Shown here piece by piece: positions 50,587-60,713 of a stretch of DNA of 64,000 nucleotides (position 1 is the stretch's first letter; the number at the start of each line of letters is the position of its first letter). Both the position numbers and the translations under genes were made by a program. The DNA is from Rhynchopus sp. YZ270_cl-10 (taxonomy: Eukaryota > Euglenozoa > Diplonemea > Diplonemida > Diplonemidae), in assembly GCA_964035575.1 (NCBI GenBank), contig OZ037880.1:1240001-1304000 (forward strand), written 5' to 3'. Under the pieces are notes generated by a model. That model saw only the letters and a list, made by a program, of their open reading frames with translations, did no database searches and was not told the DNA's origin.

Positions 50587-52890
50587 ATGGTGGCACCCAG
50601 GATGCTGCTGCTGGCATGTGTTGCTGTGTCGGTGTCCGGACACGGGTACGTGGAGTCGCCGCCGTCGCGCGGGTTTGGCTGCAAGACTGGGCTGAACTCC
50701 GGGTGCGGGTCTGTGCAGTTTGAGCCGCAGAGCGTGGAGGGTCCTGACGGGTGGCCTTCGGGGGGCCCTGCGGAGGGGACGCTGGCGGCTGCGGGGCGGG
50801 CAAACTTTGGGGAGTTGAACGCGCAGACGCCGACACGCTGGGGGAAGACTGCGATTGCGAGCGGTGCTAATGTGTTCACGTGGCAGTTCCGTGCAGCACA
50901 CGTGACGCGCGACTACAGGTACTACATCACACGTGTGGGGTGGAACCAGAACGCGCCGCTGGGGACGGCGTCGTTTGACACAACGCCGTTCTGCGTGGTG
51001 GACGGGCAGATGCTGAAGCCAACAGGCCCTGCGAGCCACACGTGCACGGTGCCCACACGCTCGGGGTACCACGTTGTGCTTGCTGTGTGGGACGTGGGTG
51101 ACACCCCTGCAAGCTTCTACAACGCGATTGACGTGACCATTGGTGGTGCGGGCCCGACTCCGCCTGGCCCTGTGCCCGTGCCAACACCGCCCACACCGCC
51201 TGTTGTGCCTGTTCCGCCACCGACGCCAACGATGCCTGTGCCCACACCACCGACGCCGCCGGTGCCGGTGCCTGTCCCGTCGTCGGGTGGATGCACGGGT
51301 GGTGCGGAGGTGGCTGCGTGGGGCACGTGCGTGGCCGCACCACACTGCTGTGCGTCGGGGACGACGTGCTACGAGCAGGACCAGTGGTACGCGCAGTGCA
51401 AGCCGTCCTGCTCCACGGCAGACGGGTGGACGTGCCGTGTTCTCGGAGCGGGCTCAGCACCAACGCCGCCCACACCTCCGGCACCAGTTCCCGTCCCCCC
51501 TGTGCCGGTGCCAACAGCTCCGGTGCCGACAGCGCCAGTGCCGACAGCGCCAGTACCAACAGCCCCAGTTCCGACAGCGCCAGTGCCAACAGCGCCAGTG
51601 CCGACAGCGCCAGTTCCAACAGCCCCAGTTCCGACAGCTCCAGTGCCGACAGCCCCAGTTCCAACAGCCCCAGTGCCAACAGCGCCAGTACCAGCACCGG
51701 TGCCAACTGTGTCTGGATCGCGGTCGGACTCGCGGATGATTGCCTTCCTGGGGAACTGGCAGGCGTGCCCGACAGACGCACAGCTGGAGCACTACACTCA
51801 CATCATGATCTCGTTTGCGGTGACGTACACATACAACCCAACGAAGAACGTGTGTGACGCGAGCTGCAACATCGGGGCGCCTGTGCCTGTGTGCGCGAAC
51901 CAGGCACACCCAGACCTGGTGGCACGTTGGCGTGCGGCAGGGAAGAAGGTGGTTGTGTCCTTTGGCGGGGCCGGGATGGGAGGTTCCTGGGCAGGGGACG
52001 TGAACGACTGCTGGGACTACTGCTTTGGGAAGGAGGCACACGTGGTGTCGCAGCTGACGTCGATTGTGGCGGCGCAGAACTTCGACGGTGTGGACATCGA
52101 CTACGAGTACTACCACGAGGACGGGGGTGCACGCGGGTTCTCGCGCGGGGCTGAGGCGCAGACGTTCCTGCGGGAGGTGACTGTGGGGCTGAAGCAGCAG
52201 CTGCCTGCGGGGAGTCTGGTGACACACGCGCCGATGGAGCCGGACATGATGCCTGGACGTGGGTACTACAACGCGATGCAGGCGGCTGCGGCGTCGGTCG
52301 ACTTTGTCATGCCGCAGTACTACAACGGAAACTCGCGTCCGGCCTTGGACGGGCTTGCAGGCGGGTCTGGCCGCATCTCTGCGGGGGACCACTTCAACAC
52401 ACTTGTGGACAACGTGTTTGGCGGGGATGCGACACGCGTTGTGTTTGGGTTCTGCATCGGCGACTGCTCGGGGACGGGGTCGAACGCAAACGCAGCGGCA
52501 GGTGTGCGTGTGATGCAGGAGCTCGCTGTGCAGCACCCCTGCAACGGCGGTGCCTTCTTCTGGGTTGTGAAGGACGACACGAACGGCGCCTGGTCCGGCA
52601 CTGTTGGGGCTGTTGTTGAGGCCACACGTGGCTGCAGCAGCGGAGGAGGGGGCACACCGCCCACACCGCCTGTTGTGTCTGCCCCCCCGCCTACGCCTAC
52701 TGTGCCTGTTCCGGTTCCGACACCACCCACACCACCGACACCAACAGCGCCTGTGCCCGTGCCAACAGCACCGACAAGTGGCTGCAGTGCAGCGATCCCT
52801 GCGTGGGGTCCATGTCTGGGGAAGGAACGCTGCTGCGCTGCAGGGCTGCAGTGCACAGGGACGCGGTGGTGGAAGTCGTGCAAACCGTAG
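50587..52890 (+). CDS. Secreted LPMO-chitinase fusion (AA10 + CBM1-like + GH18 + CBM1-like), copy 1
   Basis: Single exon, 767 residues. Residues 1-18 are a signal peptide; cleavage after VSG exposes His19 (HGYVESPPSR), which with His105 (FRAAHVTR) forms the copper-binding brace of AA10 lytic polysaccharide monooxygenases (about 19-185). A Pro-rich linker leads to a CBM1-like module (about 236-274, WGTCVAAPHCCASGTTC..QDQWYAQC). Then comes a linker of 12 VPTAP repeats, and a GH18 chitinase domain (about 383-690) with the SFGGAGMGG motif and DGVDIDYE, catalytic Glu507. A second Pro-rich linker and CBM1-like module (WGPCLGKERCC..WWKSCKP) end the protein. The expected action is oxidative plus hydrolytic attack on crystalline chitin outside the cell. 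AA10-GH18 fusions are known in bacteria; fungal-type CBM1 modules in the same chain are unusual. Start: ATG 50587 gives the signal peptide directly. Confidence 0.93.
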   Translation: MVAPRMLLLACVAVSVSGHGYVESPPSRGFGCKTGLNSGCGSVQFEPQSVEGPDGWPSGGPAEGTLAAAGRANFGELNAQTPTRWGKTAIASGANVFTWQFRAAHVTRDYRYYITRVGWNQNAPLGTASFDTTPFCVVDGQMLKPTGPASHTCTVPTRSGYHVVLAVWDVGDTPASFYNAIDVTIGGAGPTPPGPVPVPTPPTPPVVPVPPPTPTMPVPTPPTPPVPVPVPSSGGCTGGAEVAAWGTCVAAPHCCASGTTCYEQDQWYAQCKPSCSTADGWTCRVLGAGSAPTPPTPPAPVPVPPVPVPTAPVPTAPVPTAPVPTAPVPTAPVPTAPVPTAPVPTAPVPTAPVPTAPVPTAPVPTAPVPAPVPTVSGSRSDSRMIAFLGNWQACPTDAQLEHYTHIMISFAVTYTYNPTKNVCDASCNIGAPVPVCANQAHPDLVARWRAAGKKVVVSFGGAGMGGSWAGDVNDCWDYCFGKEAHVVSQLTSIVAAQNFDGVDIDYEYYHEDGGARGFSRGAEAQTFLREVTVGLKQQLPAGSLVTHAPMEPDMMPGRGYYNAMQAAAASVDFVMPQYYNGNSRPALDGLAGGSGRISAGDHFNTLVDNVFGGDATRVVFGFCIGDCSGTGSNANAAAGVRVMQELAVQHPCNGGAFFWVVKDDTNGAWSGTVGAVVEATRGCSSGGGGTPPTPPVVSAPPPTPTVPVPVPTPPTPPTPTAPVPVPTAPTSGCSAAIPAWGPCLGKERCCAAGLQCTGTRWWKSCKP

Positions 52891-54500
52891 AAGCAGGGAC
52901 GGGATTGTGAGCGTCGCACATCTATCCTTCCCAGCTTTCCTTAACACCAAAACTAGCTACAACTCCTTGTTTCAGTTTCAAGTCTTTGACAAAAGCAAAA
53001 GAAAATACCTTGTTTATGTGGTCTTTTTTTTTTTTTTAAATGCTGGGCGGCACATTAAATTAAATGCCTTATTTTTTTCGTTTCTCTATTATTTTGGGTG
53101 ATGAATCGCAGCTGCGAGGCTTCGGTTTCATCATATAACTTATCTATTTTTGCCCTTTAGGTTCCAGCCGAACCTTCTTCTTCTTCTTCTTCTTCTTCTT
53201 CTTCTTCTTCTTCTTTTTTTTTTTTTGCCTACTGCTTTATGCCTGATCTACTTTTTACTGGCCGCTTCTTTATTTTTTTGCGGCCTTTATAGACCATTGT
53301 TATGTGGCCCACGTACAGCGTCTTTATTGAGTGCATGCGTTCGTGTCCCATTCCTATTCCTATTCCTATTCCCATTTCTATTCCCATTCCCTTTCCCCCC
53401 GTCCCCGAATTTTTCTGTCGTCGTTCTGCTGGGACAGTGGCGGGGATGGCATTCCCATTCCCCCCACATCTCCCATGGCGAATGACATCGGAGCTCTTTA
53501 TTTATTATGATATTGCTAATACTGCAAAGGGAGGTGGCGCCTTGTTGTGTCCGCGTTCCACTCCCCATGTTTCGCATGCCAGTGCAGCCCTGTTGCCTCA
53601 GCGACGTCTCTGCATACCACAACCACAAAAGAAACATGGCTGCGGTGGCCGGCCCTGTGTCCAACCGTTCCCCACCATTCCCTCCCCTAGCGTGCACCAC
53701 CCATACACGTGGGCACGACACGGGAGGGGTGGACGGGAGAAGAGGTGGATGATTGGTCCATGTCCCTTTTGCTTCACTTTTTCACTTATCACTTTATCAC
53801 GTTCACCCCTTTTTTTCTTCTTTTCTATGCTTGATTCTGAAATTGGCTCTGCGGCGGGGCTTTGTATGTCTCCAAGCTGCGCCAGGGACTTCGACTTCAG
53901 CGTTTTCTGCTTCCCCCCCATCCCCCATCCCCCCCTTTTCTTTGTCCTATACCTTCAAAATTGCTTCTCTTGACTTCCATACATACAGTTCCATTTTATT
54001 TTTCGGTATCCACCTTTCTTGTTCATCATTATGTGCGCAAGAAAACGAGACCAAACAAAACCACCCTTTCCCTTTCCCGCATAGTTGCCAAGCTAGATAC
54101 AGCGGGAACAGATGTGCACAGCAAAGAAACCAGAGGATACATTTCTGAGCTGAGCCTGTGGGTGTGTATGCGTTTGTGTGTATATGGGGTGTGTGACCGA
54201 GCCTCTGCTCGAACGAGGCTCGGGGGGGAAACATGCCGAAGATACAACAGATGGAACAAAAATAAAACATGCACAATCCATTAACTACGCCAAAGACAAA
54301 AGAAAAAAAAGAAAAATAGAACACACCTCCCCTCTTTTTCTCCCATACAACACCCCCATGCCCAATAAACCAAATCCCACCCCACGACAGAACACTTGTA
54401 TCCATTCATATTTGTTAACTACACAACAGACAAAGAGCCGCAGCCACACAACAAGCCTGTTGCACACGTTGCAGCTTCGGGTTCATCTTGCAAGGCGACC
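52891..54500. other. Spacer of the tandem unit (copy 1)
   Basis: No gene. Contains an hp-A-like repeat at about 53098-53150, whose GATGAA and TTCATC ends pair, with an inner CGCAGCTGCG palindrome; a CTT microsatellite (53173-53225); a CCTATT-type repeat (53345-53385); and a long open frame that is not kept between copies because the C run near 53912 changes length. A bottom-strand frame is equally long and equally unsupported. The same spacer recurs at 56805-58409 and 60714-62318. Confidence 0.75.
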
Positions 54501-56804
54501 ATGGTGGCACCCAGGATGCTGCTGCTGGCATGTGTTGCTGTGTCGGTGTCCGGACACGGGTACGTGGAGTCGCCGCCGTCGCGCGGGTTTGGCTGCAAGA
54601 CTGGGCTGAACTCCGGGTGCGGGTCTGTGCAGTTTGAGCCGCAGAGCGTGGAGGGTCCTGACGGGTGGCCTTCGGGGGGCCCTGCGGAGGGGACGCTGGC
54701 GGCTGCGGGGCGGGCAAACTTTGGGGAGTTGAACGCGCAGACGCCGACACGCTGGGGGAAGACTGCGATTGCGAGCGGTGCTAATGTGTTCACGTGGCAG
54801 TTCCGTGCAGCACACGTGACGCGCGACTACAGGTACTACATCACACGTGTGGGGTGGAACCAGAACGCGCCGCTGGGGACGGCGTCGTTTGACACAACGC
54901 CGTTCTGCGTGGTGGACGGGCAGATGCTGAAGCCAACAGGCCCTGCGAGCCACACGTGCACGGTGCCCACACGCTCGGGGTACCACGTTGTGCTTGCTGT
55001 GTGGGACGTGGGTGACACCCCTGCAAGCTTCTACAACGCGATTGACGTGACCATTGGTGGTGCGGGCCCGACTCCGCCTGGCCCTGTGCCCGTGCCAACA
55101 CCGCCCACACCGCCTGTTGTGCCTGTTCCGCCACCGACGCCAACGATGCCTGTGCCCACACCACCGACGCCGCCGGTGCCGGTGCCTGTCCCGTCGTCGG
55201 GTGGATGCACGGGTGGTGCGGAGGTGGCTGCGTGGGGCACGTGCGTGGCCGCACCACACTGCTGTGCGTCGGGGACGACGTGCTACGAGCAGGACCAGTG
55301 GTACGCGCAGTGCAAGCCGTCCTGCTCCACGGCAGACGGGTGGACGTGCCGTGTTCTCGGAGCGGGCTCAGCACCAACGCCGCCCACACCTCCGGCACCA
55401 GTTCCCGTCCCCCCTGTGCCGGTGCCAACAGCTCCGGTGCCGACAGCGCCAGTGCCGACAGCGCCAGTACCAACAGCCCCAGTTCCGACAGCGCCAGTGC
55501 CAACAGCGCCAGTGCCGACAGCGCCAGTTCCAACAGCCCCAGTTCCGACAGCTCCAGTGCCGACAGCCCCAGTTCCAACAGCCCCAGTGCCAACAGCGCC
55601 AGTACCAGCACCGGTGCCAACTGTGTCTGGATCGCGGTCGGACTCGCGGATGATTGCCTTCCTGGGGAACTGGCAGGCGTGCCCGACAGACGCACAGCTG
55701 GAGCACTACACTCACATCATGATCTCGTTTGCGGTGACGTACACATACAACCCAACGAAGAACGTGTGTGACGCGAGCTGCAACATCGGGGCGCCTGTGC
55801 CTGTGTGCGCGAACCAGGCACACCCAGACCTGGTGGCACGTTGGCGTGCGGCAGGGAAGAAGGTGGTTGTGTCCTTTGGCGGGGCCGGGATGGGAGGTTC
55901 CTGGGCAGGGGACGTGAACGACTGCTGGGACTACTGCTTTGGGAAGGAGGCACACGTGGTGTCGCAGCTGACGTCGATTGTGGCGGCGCAGAACTTCGAC
56001 GGTGTGGACATCGACTACGAGTACTACCACGAGGACGGGGGTGCACGCGGGTTCTCGCGCGGGGCTGAGGCGCAGACGTTCCTGCGGGAGGTGACTGTGG
56101 GGCTGAAGCAGCAGCTGCCTGCGGGGAGTCTGGTGACACACGCGCCGATGGAGCCGGACATGATGCCTGGACGTGGGTACTACAACGCGATGCAGGCGGC
56201 TGCGGCGTCGGTCGACTTTGTCATGCCGCAGTACTACAACGGAAACTCGCGTCCGGCCTTGGACGGGCTTGCAGGCGGGTCTGGCCGCATCTCTGCGGGG
56301 GACCACTTCAACACACTTGTGGACAACGTGTTTGGCGGGGATGCGACACGCGTTGTGTTTGGGTTCTGCATCGGCGACTGCTCGGGGACGGGGTCGAACG
56401 CAAACGCAGCGGCAGGTGTGCGTGTGATGCAGGAGCTCGCTGTGCAGCACCCCTGCAACGGCGGTGCCTTCTTCTGGGTTGTGAAGGACGACACGAACGG
56501 CGCCTGGTCCGGCACTGTTGGGGCTGTTGTTGAGGCCACACGTGGCTGCAGCAGCGGAGGAGGGGGCACACCGCCCACACCGCCTGTTGTGTCTGCCCCC
56601 CCGCCTACGCCTACTGTGCCTGTTCCGGTTCCGACACCACCCACACCACCGACACCAACAGCGCCTGTGCCCGTGCCAACAGCACCGACAAGTGGCTGCA
56701 GTGCAGCGATCCCTGCGTGGGGTCCATGTCTGGGGAAGGAACGCTGCTGCGCTGCAGGGCTGCAGTGCACAGGGACGCGGTGGTGGAAGTCGTGCAAACC
56801 GTAG
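54501..56804 (+). CDS. Secreted LPMO-chitinase fusion, copy 2
   Basis: Same 767-residue protein as copy 1 with no amino-acid difference, including the number of VPTAP repeats (12) in the linker. Signal peptide, His19/His105 copper brace, CBM1-like module, GH18 with DGVDIDYE, C-terminal CBM1-like module. The 5' leader from 54382 is also unchanged. Being equal even in a minisatellite-like linker means that the duplication is very recent or that gene conversion keeps copies alike. Confidence 0.93.
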   Translation: MVAPRMLLLACVAVSVSGHGYVESPPSRGFGCKTGLNSGCGSVQFEPQSVEGPDGWPSGGPAEGTLAAAGRANFGELNAQTPTRWGKTAIASGANVFTWQFRAAHVTRDYRYYITRVGWNQNAPLGTASFDTTPFCVVDGQMLKPTGPASHTCTVPTRSGYHVVLAVWDVGDTPASFYNAIDVTIGGAGPTPPGPVPVPTPPTPPVVPVPPPTPTMPVPTPPTPPVPVPVPSSGGCTGGAEVAAWGTCVAAPHCCASGTTCYEQDQWYAQCKPSCSTADGWTCRVLGAGSAPTPPTPPAPVPVPPVPVPTAPVPTAPVPTAPVPTAPVPTAPVPTAPVPTAPVPTAPVPTAPVPTAPVPTAPVPTAPVPAPVPTVSGSRSDSRMIAFLGNWQACPTDAQLEHYTHIMISFAVTYTYNPTKNVCDASCNIGAPVPVCANQAHPDLVARWRAAGKKVVVSFGGAGMGGSWAGDVNDCWDYCFGKEAHVVSQLTSIVAAQNFDGVDIDYEYYHEDGGARGFSRGAEAQTFLREVTVGLKQQLPAGSLVTHAPMEPDMMPGRGYYNAMQAAAASVDFVMPQYYNGNSRPALDGLAGGSGRISAGDHFNTLVDNVFGGDATRVVFGFCIGDCSGTGSNANAAAGVRVMQELAVQHPCNGGAFFWVVKDDTNGAWSGTVGAVVEATRGCSSGGGGTPPTPPVVSAPPPTPTVPVPVPTPPTPPTPTAPVPVPTAPTSGCSAAIPAWGPCLGKERCCAAGLQCTGTRWWKSCKP

Positions 56805-58409
56805 AAGCAGGGACGGGATTGTGAGCGTCGCACATCTATCCTTCCCAGCTTTCCTTAACACCAAAACTAGCTACAACTCCTTGTTTCAGTTTCAAGTCTT
56901 TGACAAAAGCAAAAGAAAATACCTTGTTTATGTGGTCTTTTTTTTTTTTTTAAATGCTGGGCGGCACATTAAATTAAATGCCTTATTTTTTTCGTTTCTC
57001 TATTATTTTGGGTGATGAATCGCAGCTGCGAGGCTTCGGTTTCATCATATAACTTATCTATTTTTGCCCTTTAGGTTCCAGCCGAACCTTCTTCTTCTTC
57101 TTCTTCTTCTTCTTCTTCTTTTTTTTTTTTTTTTGCCTACTGCTTTATGCCTGATCTACTTTTTACTGGCCGCTTCTTTATTTTTTTGCGGCCTTTATAG
57201 ACCATTGTTATGTGGCCCACGTACAGCGTCTTTATTGAGTGCATGCGTTCGTGTCCCATTCCTATTCCTATTCCTATTCCCATTTCTATTCCCATTCCCT
57301 TTCCCCCCGTCCCCGAATTTTTCTGTCGTCGTTCTGCTGGGACAGTGGCGGGGATGGCATTCCCATTCCCCCCACATCTCCCATGGCGAATGACATCGGA
57401 GCTCTTTATTTATTATGATATTGCTAATACTGCAAAGGGAGGTGGCGCCTTGTTGTGTCCGCGTTCCACTCCCCATGTTTCGCATGCCAGTGCAGCCCTG
57501 TTGCCTCAGCGACGTCTCTGCATACCACAACCACAAAAGAAACATGGCTGCGGTGGCCGGCCCTGTGTCCAACCGTTCCCCACCATTCCCTCCCCTAGCG
57601 TGCACCACCCATACACGTGGGCACGACACGGGAGGGGTGGACGGGAGAAGAGGTGGATGATTGGTCCATGTCCCTTTTGCTTCACTTTTTCACTTATCAC
57701 TTTATCACGTTCACCCCTTTTTTTCTTCTTTTCTATGCTTGATTCTGAAATTGGCTCTGCGGCGGGGCTTTGTATGTCTCCAAGCTGCGCCAGGGACTTC
57801 GACTTCAGCGTTTTCTGCTTCCCCCCCCATCCCCCATCCCCCCCTTTTCTTTGTCCTATACCTTCAAAATTGCTTCTCTTGACTTCCATACATACAGTTC
57901 CATTTTATTTTTCGGTATCCACCTTTCTTGTTCATCATTATGTGCGCAAGAAAACGAGACCAAACAAAACCACCCTTTCCCTTTCCCGCATAGTTGCCAA
58001 GCTAGATACAGCGGGAACAGATGTGCACAGCAAAGAAACCAGAGGATACATTTCTGAGCTGAGCCTGTGGGTGTGTATGCGTTTGTGTGTATATGGGGTG
58101 TGTGACCGAGCCTCTGCTCGAACGAGGCTCGGGGGGGAAACATGCCGAAGATACAACAGATGGAACAAAAATAAAACATGCACAATCCATTAACTACGCC
58201 AAAGACAAAAGAAAAAAAAGAAAAATAGAACACACCTCCCCTCTTTTTCTCCCATACAACACCCCCATGCCCAATAAACCAAATCCCACCCCACGACAGA
58301 ACACTTGTATCCATTCATATTTGTTAACTACACAACAGACAAAGAGCCGCAGCCACACAACAAGCCTGTTGCACACGTTGCAGCTTCGGGTTCATCTTGC
58401 AAGGCGACC
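56805..58409. other. Spacer of the tandem unit (copy 2)
   Basis: As 52891-54500, but with a CTT/T tract 6 bases shorter and a C run one base longer. The latter joins two frames into a 327-codon open frame at 57210-58193, which is therefore not a conserved gene. Confidence 0.75.
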
Positions 58410-60713
58410 ATGGTGGCACCCAGGATGCTGCTGCTGGCATGTGTTGCTGTGTCGGTGTCCGGACACGGGTACGTGGAGTCGCCGCCGTCGCGCGGGTTTG
58501 GCTGCAAGACTGGGCTGAACTCCGGGTGCGGGTCTGTGCAGTTTGAGCCGCAGAGCGTGGAGGGTCCTGACGGGTGGCCTTCGGGGGGCCCTGCGGAGGG
58601 GACGCTGGCGGCTGCGGGGCGGGCAAACTTTGGGGAGTTGAACGCGCAGACGCCGACACGCTGGGGGAAGACTGCGATTGCGAGCGGTGCTAATGTGTTC
58701 ACGTGGCAGTTCCGTGCAGCACACGTGACGCGCGACTACAGGTACTACATCACACGTGTGGGGTGGAACCAGAACGCGCCGCTGGGGACGGCGTCGTTTG
58801 ACACAACGCCGTTCTGCGTGGTGGACGGGCAGATGCTGAAGCCAACAGGCCCTGCGAGCCACACGTGCACGGTGCCCACACGCTCGGGGTACCACGTTGT
58901 GCTTGCTGTGTGGGACGTGGGTGACACCCCTGCAAGCTTCTACAACGCGATTGACGTGACCATTGGTGGTGCGGGCCCGACTCCGCCTGGCCCTGTGCCC
59001 GTGCCAACACCGCCCACACCGCCTGTTGTGCCTGTTCCGCCACCGACGCCAACGATGCCTGTGCCCACACCACCGACGCCGCCGGTGCCGGTGCCTGTCC
59101 CGTCGTCGGGTGGATGCACGGGTGGTGCGGAGGTGGCTGCGTGGGGCACGTGCGTGGCCGCACCACACTGCTGTGCGTCGGGGACGACGTGCTACGAGCA
59201 GGACCAGTGGTACGCGCAGTGCAAGCCGTCCTGCTCCACGGCAGACGGGTGGACGTGCCGTGTTCTCGGAGCGGGCTCAGCACCAACGCCGCCCACACCT
59301 CCGGCACCAGTTCCCGTCCCCCCTGTGCCGGTGCCAACAGCTCCGGTGCCGACAGCGCCAGTGCCGACAGCGCCAGTACCAACAGCCCCAGTTCCGACAG
59401 CGCCAGTGCCAACAGCGCCAGTGCCGACAGCGCCAGTTCCAACAGCCCCAGTTCCGACAGCTCCAGTGCCGACAGCCCCAGTTCCAACAGCCCCAGTGCC
59501 AACAGCGCCAGTACCAGCACCGGTGCCAACTGTGTCTGGATCGCGGTCGGACTCGCGGATGATTGCCTTCCTGGGGAACTGGCAGGCGTGCCCGACAGAC
59601 GCACAGCTGGAGCACTACACTCACATCATGATCTCGTTTGCGGTGACGTACACATACAACCCAACGAAGAACGTGTGTGACGCGAGCTGCAACATCGGGG
59701 CGCCTGTGCCTGTGTGCGCGAACCAGGCACACCCAGACCTGGTGGCACGTTGGCGTGCGGCAGGGAAGAAGGTGGTTGTGTCCTTTGGCGGGGCCGGGAT
59801 GGGAGGTTCCTGGGCAGGGGACGTGAACGACTGCTGGGACTACTGCTTTGGGAAGGAGGCACACGTGGTGTCGCAGCTGACGTCGATTGTGGCGGCGCAG
59901 AACTTCGACGGTGTGGACATCGACTACGAGTACTACCACGAGGACGGGGGTGCACGCGGGTTCTCGCGCGGGGCTGAGGCGCAGACGTTCCTGCGGGAGG
60001 TGACTGTGGGGCTGAAGCAGCAGCTGCCTGCGGGGAGTCTGGTGACACACGCGCCGATGGAGCCGGACATGATGCCTGGACGTGGGTACTACAACGCGAT
60101 GCAGGCGGCTGCGGCGTCGGTCGACTTTGTCATGCCGCAGTACTACAACGGAAACTCGCGTCCGGCCTTGGACGGGCTTGCAGGCGGGTCTGGCCGCATC
60201 TCTGCGGGGGACCACTTCAACACACTTGTGGACAACGTGTTTGGCGGGGATGCGACACGCGTTGTGTTTGGGTTCTGCATCGGCGACTGCTCGGGGACGG
60301 GGTCGAACGCAAACGCAGCGGCAGGTGTGCGTGTGATGCAGGAGCTCGCTGTGCAGCACCCCTGCAACGGCGGTGCCTTCTTCTGGGTTGTGAAGGACGA
60401 CACGAACGGCGCCTGGTCCGGCACTGTTGGGGCTGTTGTTGAGGCCACACGTGGCTGCAGCAGCGGAGGAGGGGGCACACCGCCCACACCGCCTGTTGTG
60501 TCTGCCCCCCCGCCTACGCCTACTGTGCCTGTTCCGGTTCCGACACCACCCACACCACCGACACCAACAGCGCCTGTGCCCGTGCCAACAGCACCGACAA
60601 GTGGCTGCAGTGCAGCGATCCCTGCGTGGGGTCCATGTCTGGGGAAGGAACGCTGCTGCGCTGCAGGGCTGCAGTGCACAGGGACGCGGTGGTGGAAGTC
60701 GTGCAAACCGTAG
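58410..60713 (+). CDS. Secreted LPMO-chitinase fusion, copy 3
   Basis: Third complete copy, protein identical to copies 1 and 2. The unit length (3909 bp) equals that of unit 2, so copies 2 and 3 are closer to each other than to copy 1. Several identical genes in one transcription direction would raise the dose of one secreted enzyme. Confidence 0.93.
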   Translation: MVAPRMLLLACVAVSVSGHGYVESPPSRGFGCKTGLNSGCGSVQFEPQSVEGPDGWPSGGPAEGTLAAAGRANFGELNAQTPTRWGKTAIASGANVFTWQFRAAHVTRDYRYYITRVGWNQNAPLGTASFDTTPFCVVDGQMLKPTGPASHTCTVPTRSGYHVVLAVWDVGDTPASFYNAIDVTIGGAGPTPPGPVPVPTPPTPPVVPVPPPTPTMPVPTPPTPPVPVPVPSSGGCTGGAEVAAWGTCVAAPHCCASGTTCYEQDQWYAQCKPSCSTADGWTCRVLGAGSAPTPPTPPAPVPVPPVPVPTAPVPTAPVPTAPVPTAPVPTAPVPTAPVPTAPVPTAPVPTAPVPTAPVPTAPVPTAPVPAPVPTVSGSRSDSRMIAFLGNWQACPTDAQLEHYTHIMISFAVTYTYNPTKNVCDASCNIGAPVPVCANQAHPDLVARWRAAGKKVVVSFGGAGMGGSWAGDVNDCWDYCFGKEAHVVSQLTSIVAAQNFDGVDIDYEYYHEDGGARGFSRGAEAQTFLREVTVGLKQQLPAGSLVTHAPMEPDMMPGRGYYNAMQAAAASVDFVMPQYYNGNSRPALDGLAGGSGRISAGDHFNTLVDNVFGGDATRVVFGFCIGDCSGTGSNANAAAGVRVMQELAVQHPCNGGAFFWVVKDDTNGAWSGTVGAVVEATRGCSSGGGGTPPTPPVVSAPPPTPTVPVPVPTPPTPPTPTAPVPVPTAPTSGCSAAIPAWGPCLGKERCCAAGLQCTGTRWWKSCKP

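Noticed and set aside
51454-52950. 498-codon frame on the - strand opposite the chitinase (and counterparts in other units)
   Set aside because: It is the shadow of a GC-rich gene: His/Arg/Cys/Trp-rich translation of the reverse of the VPTAP-coding repeat, with no family resemblance.
57210-58193. 327-codon open frame in the chitinase spacer (also 61119-62102)
   Set aside because: In the first unit the same stretch is split because a C run differs by one base, the N-terminal part is a translated CCTATT repeat, and no domain is visible. A real gene would keep its frame between otherwise identical copies.
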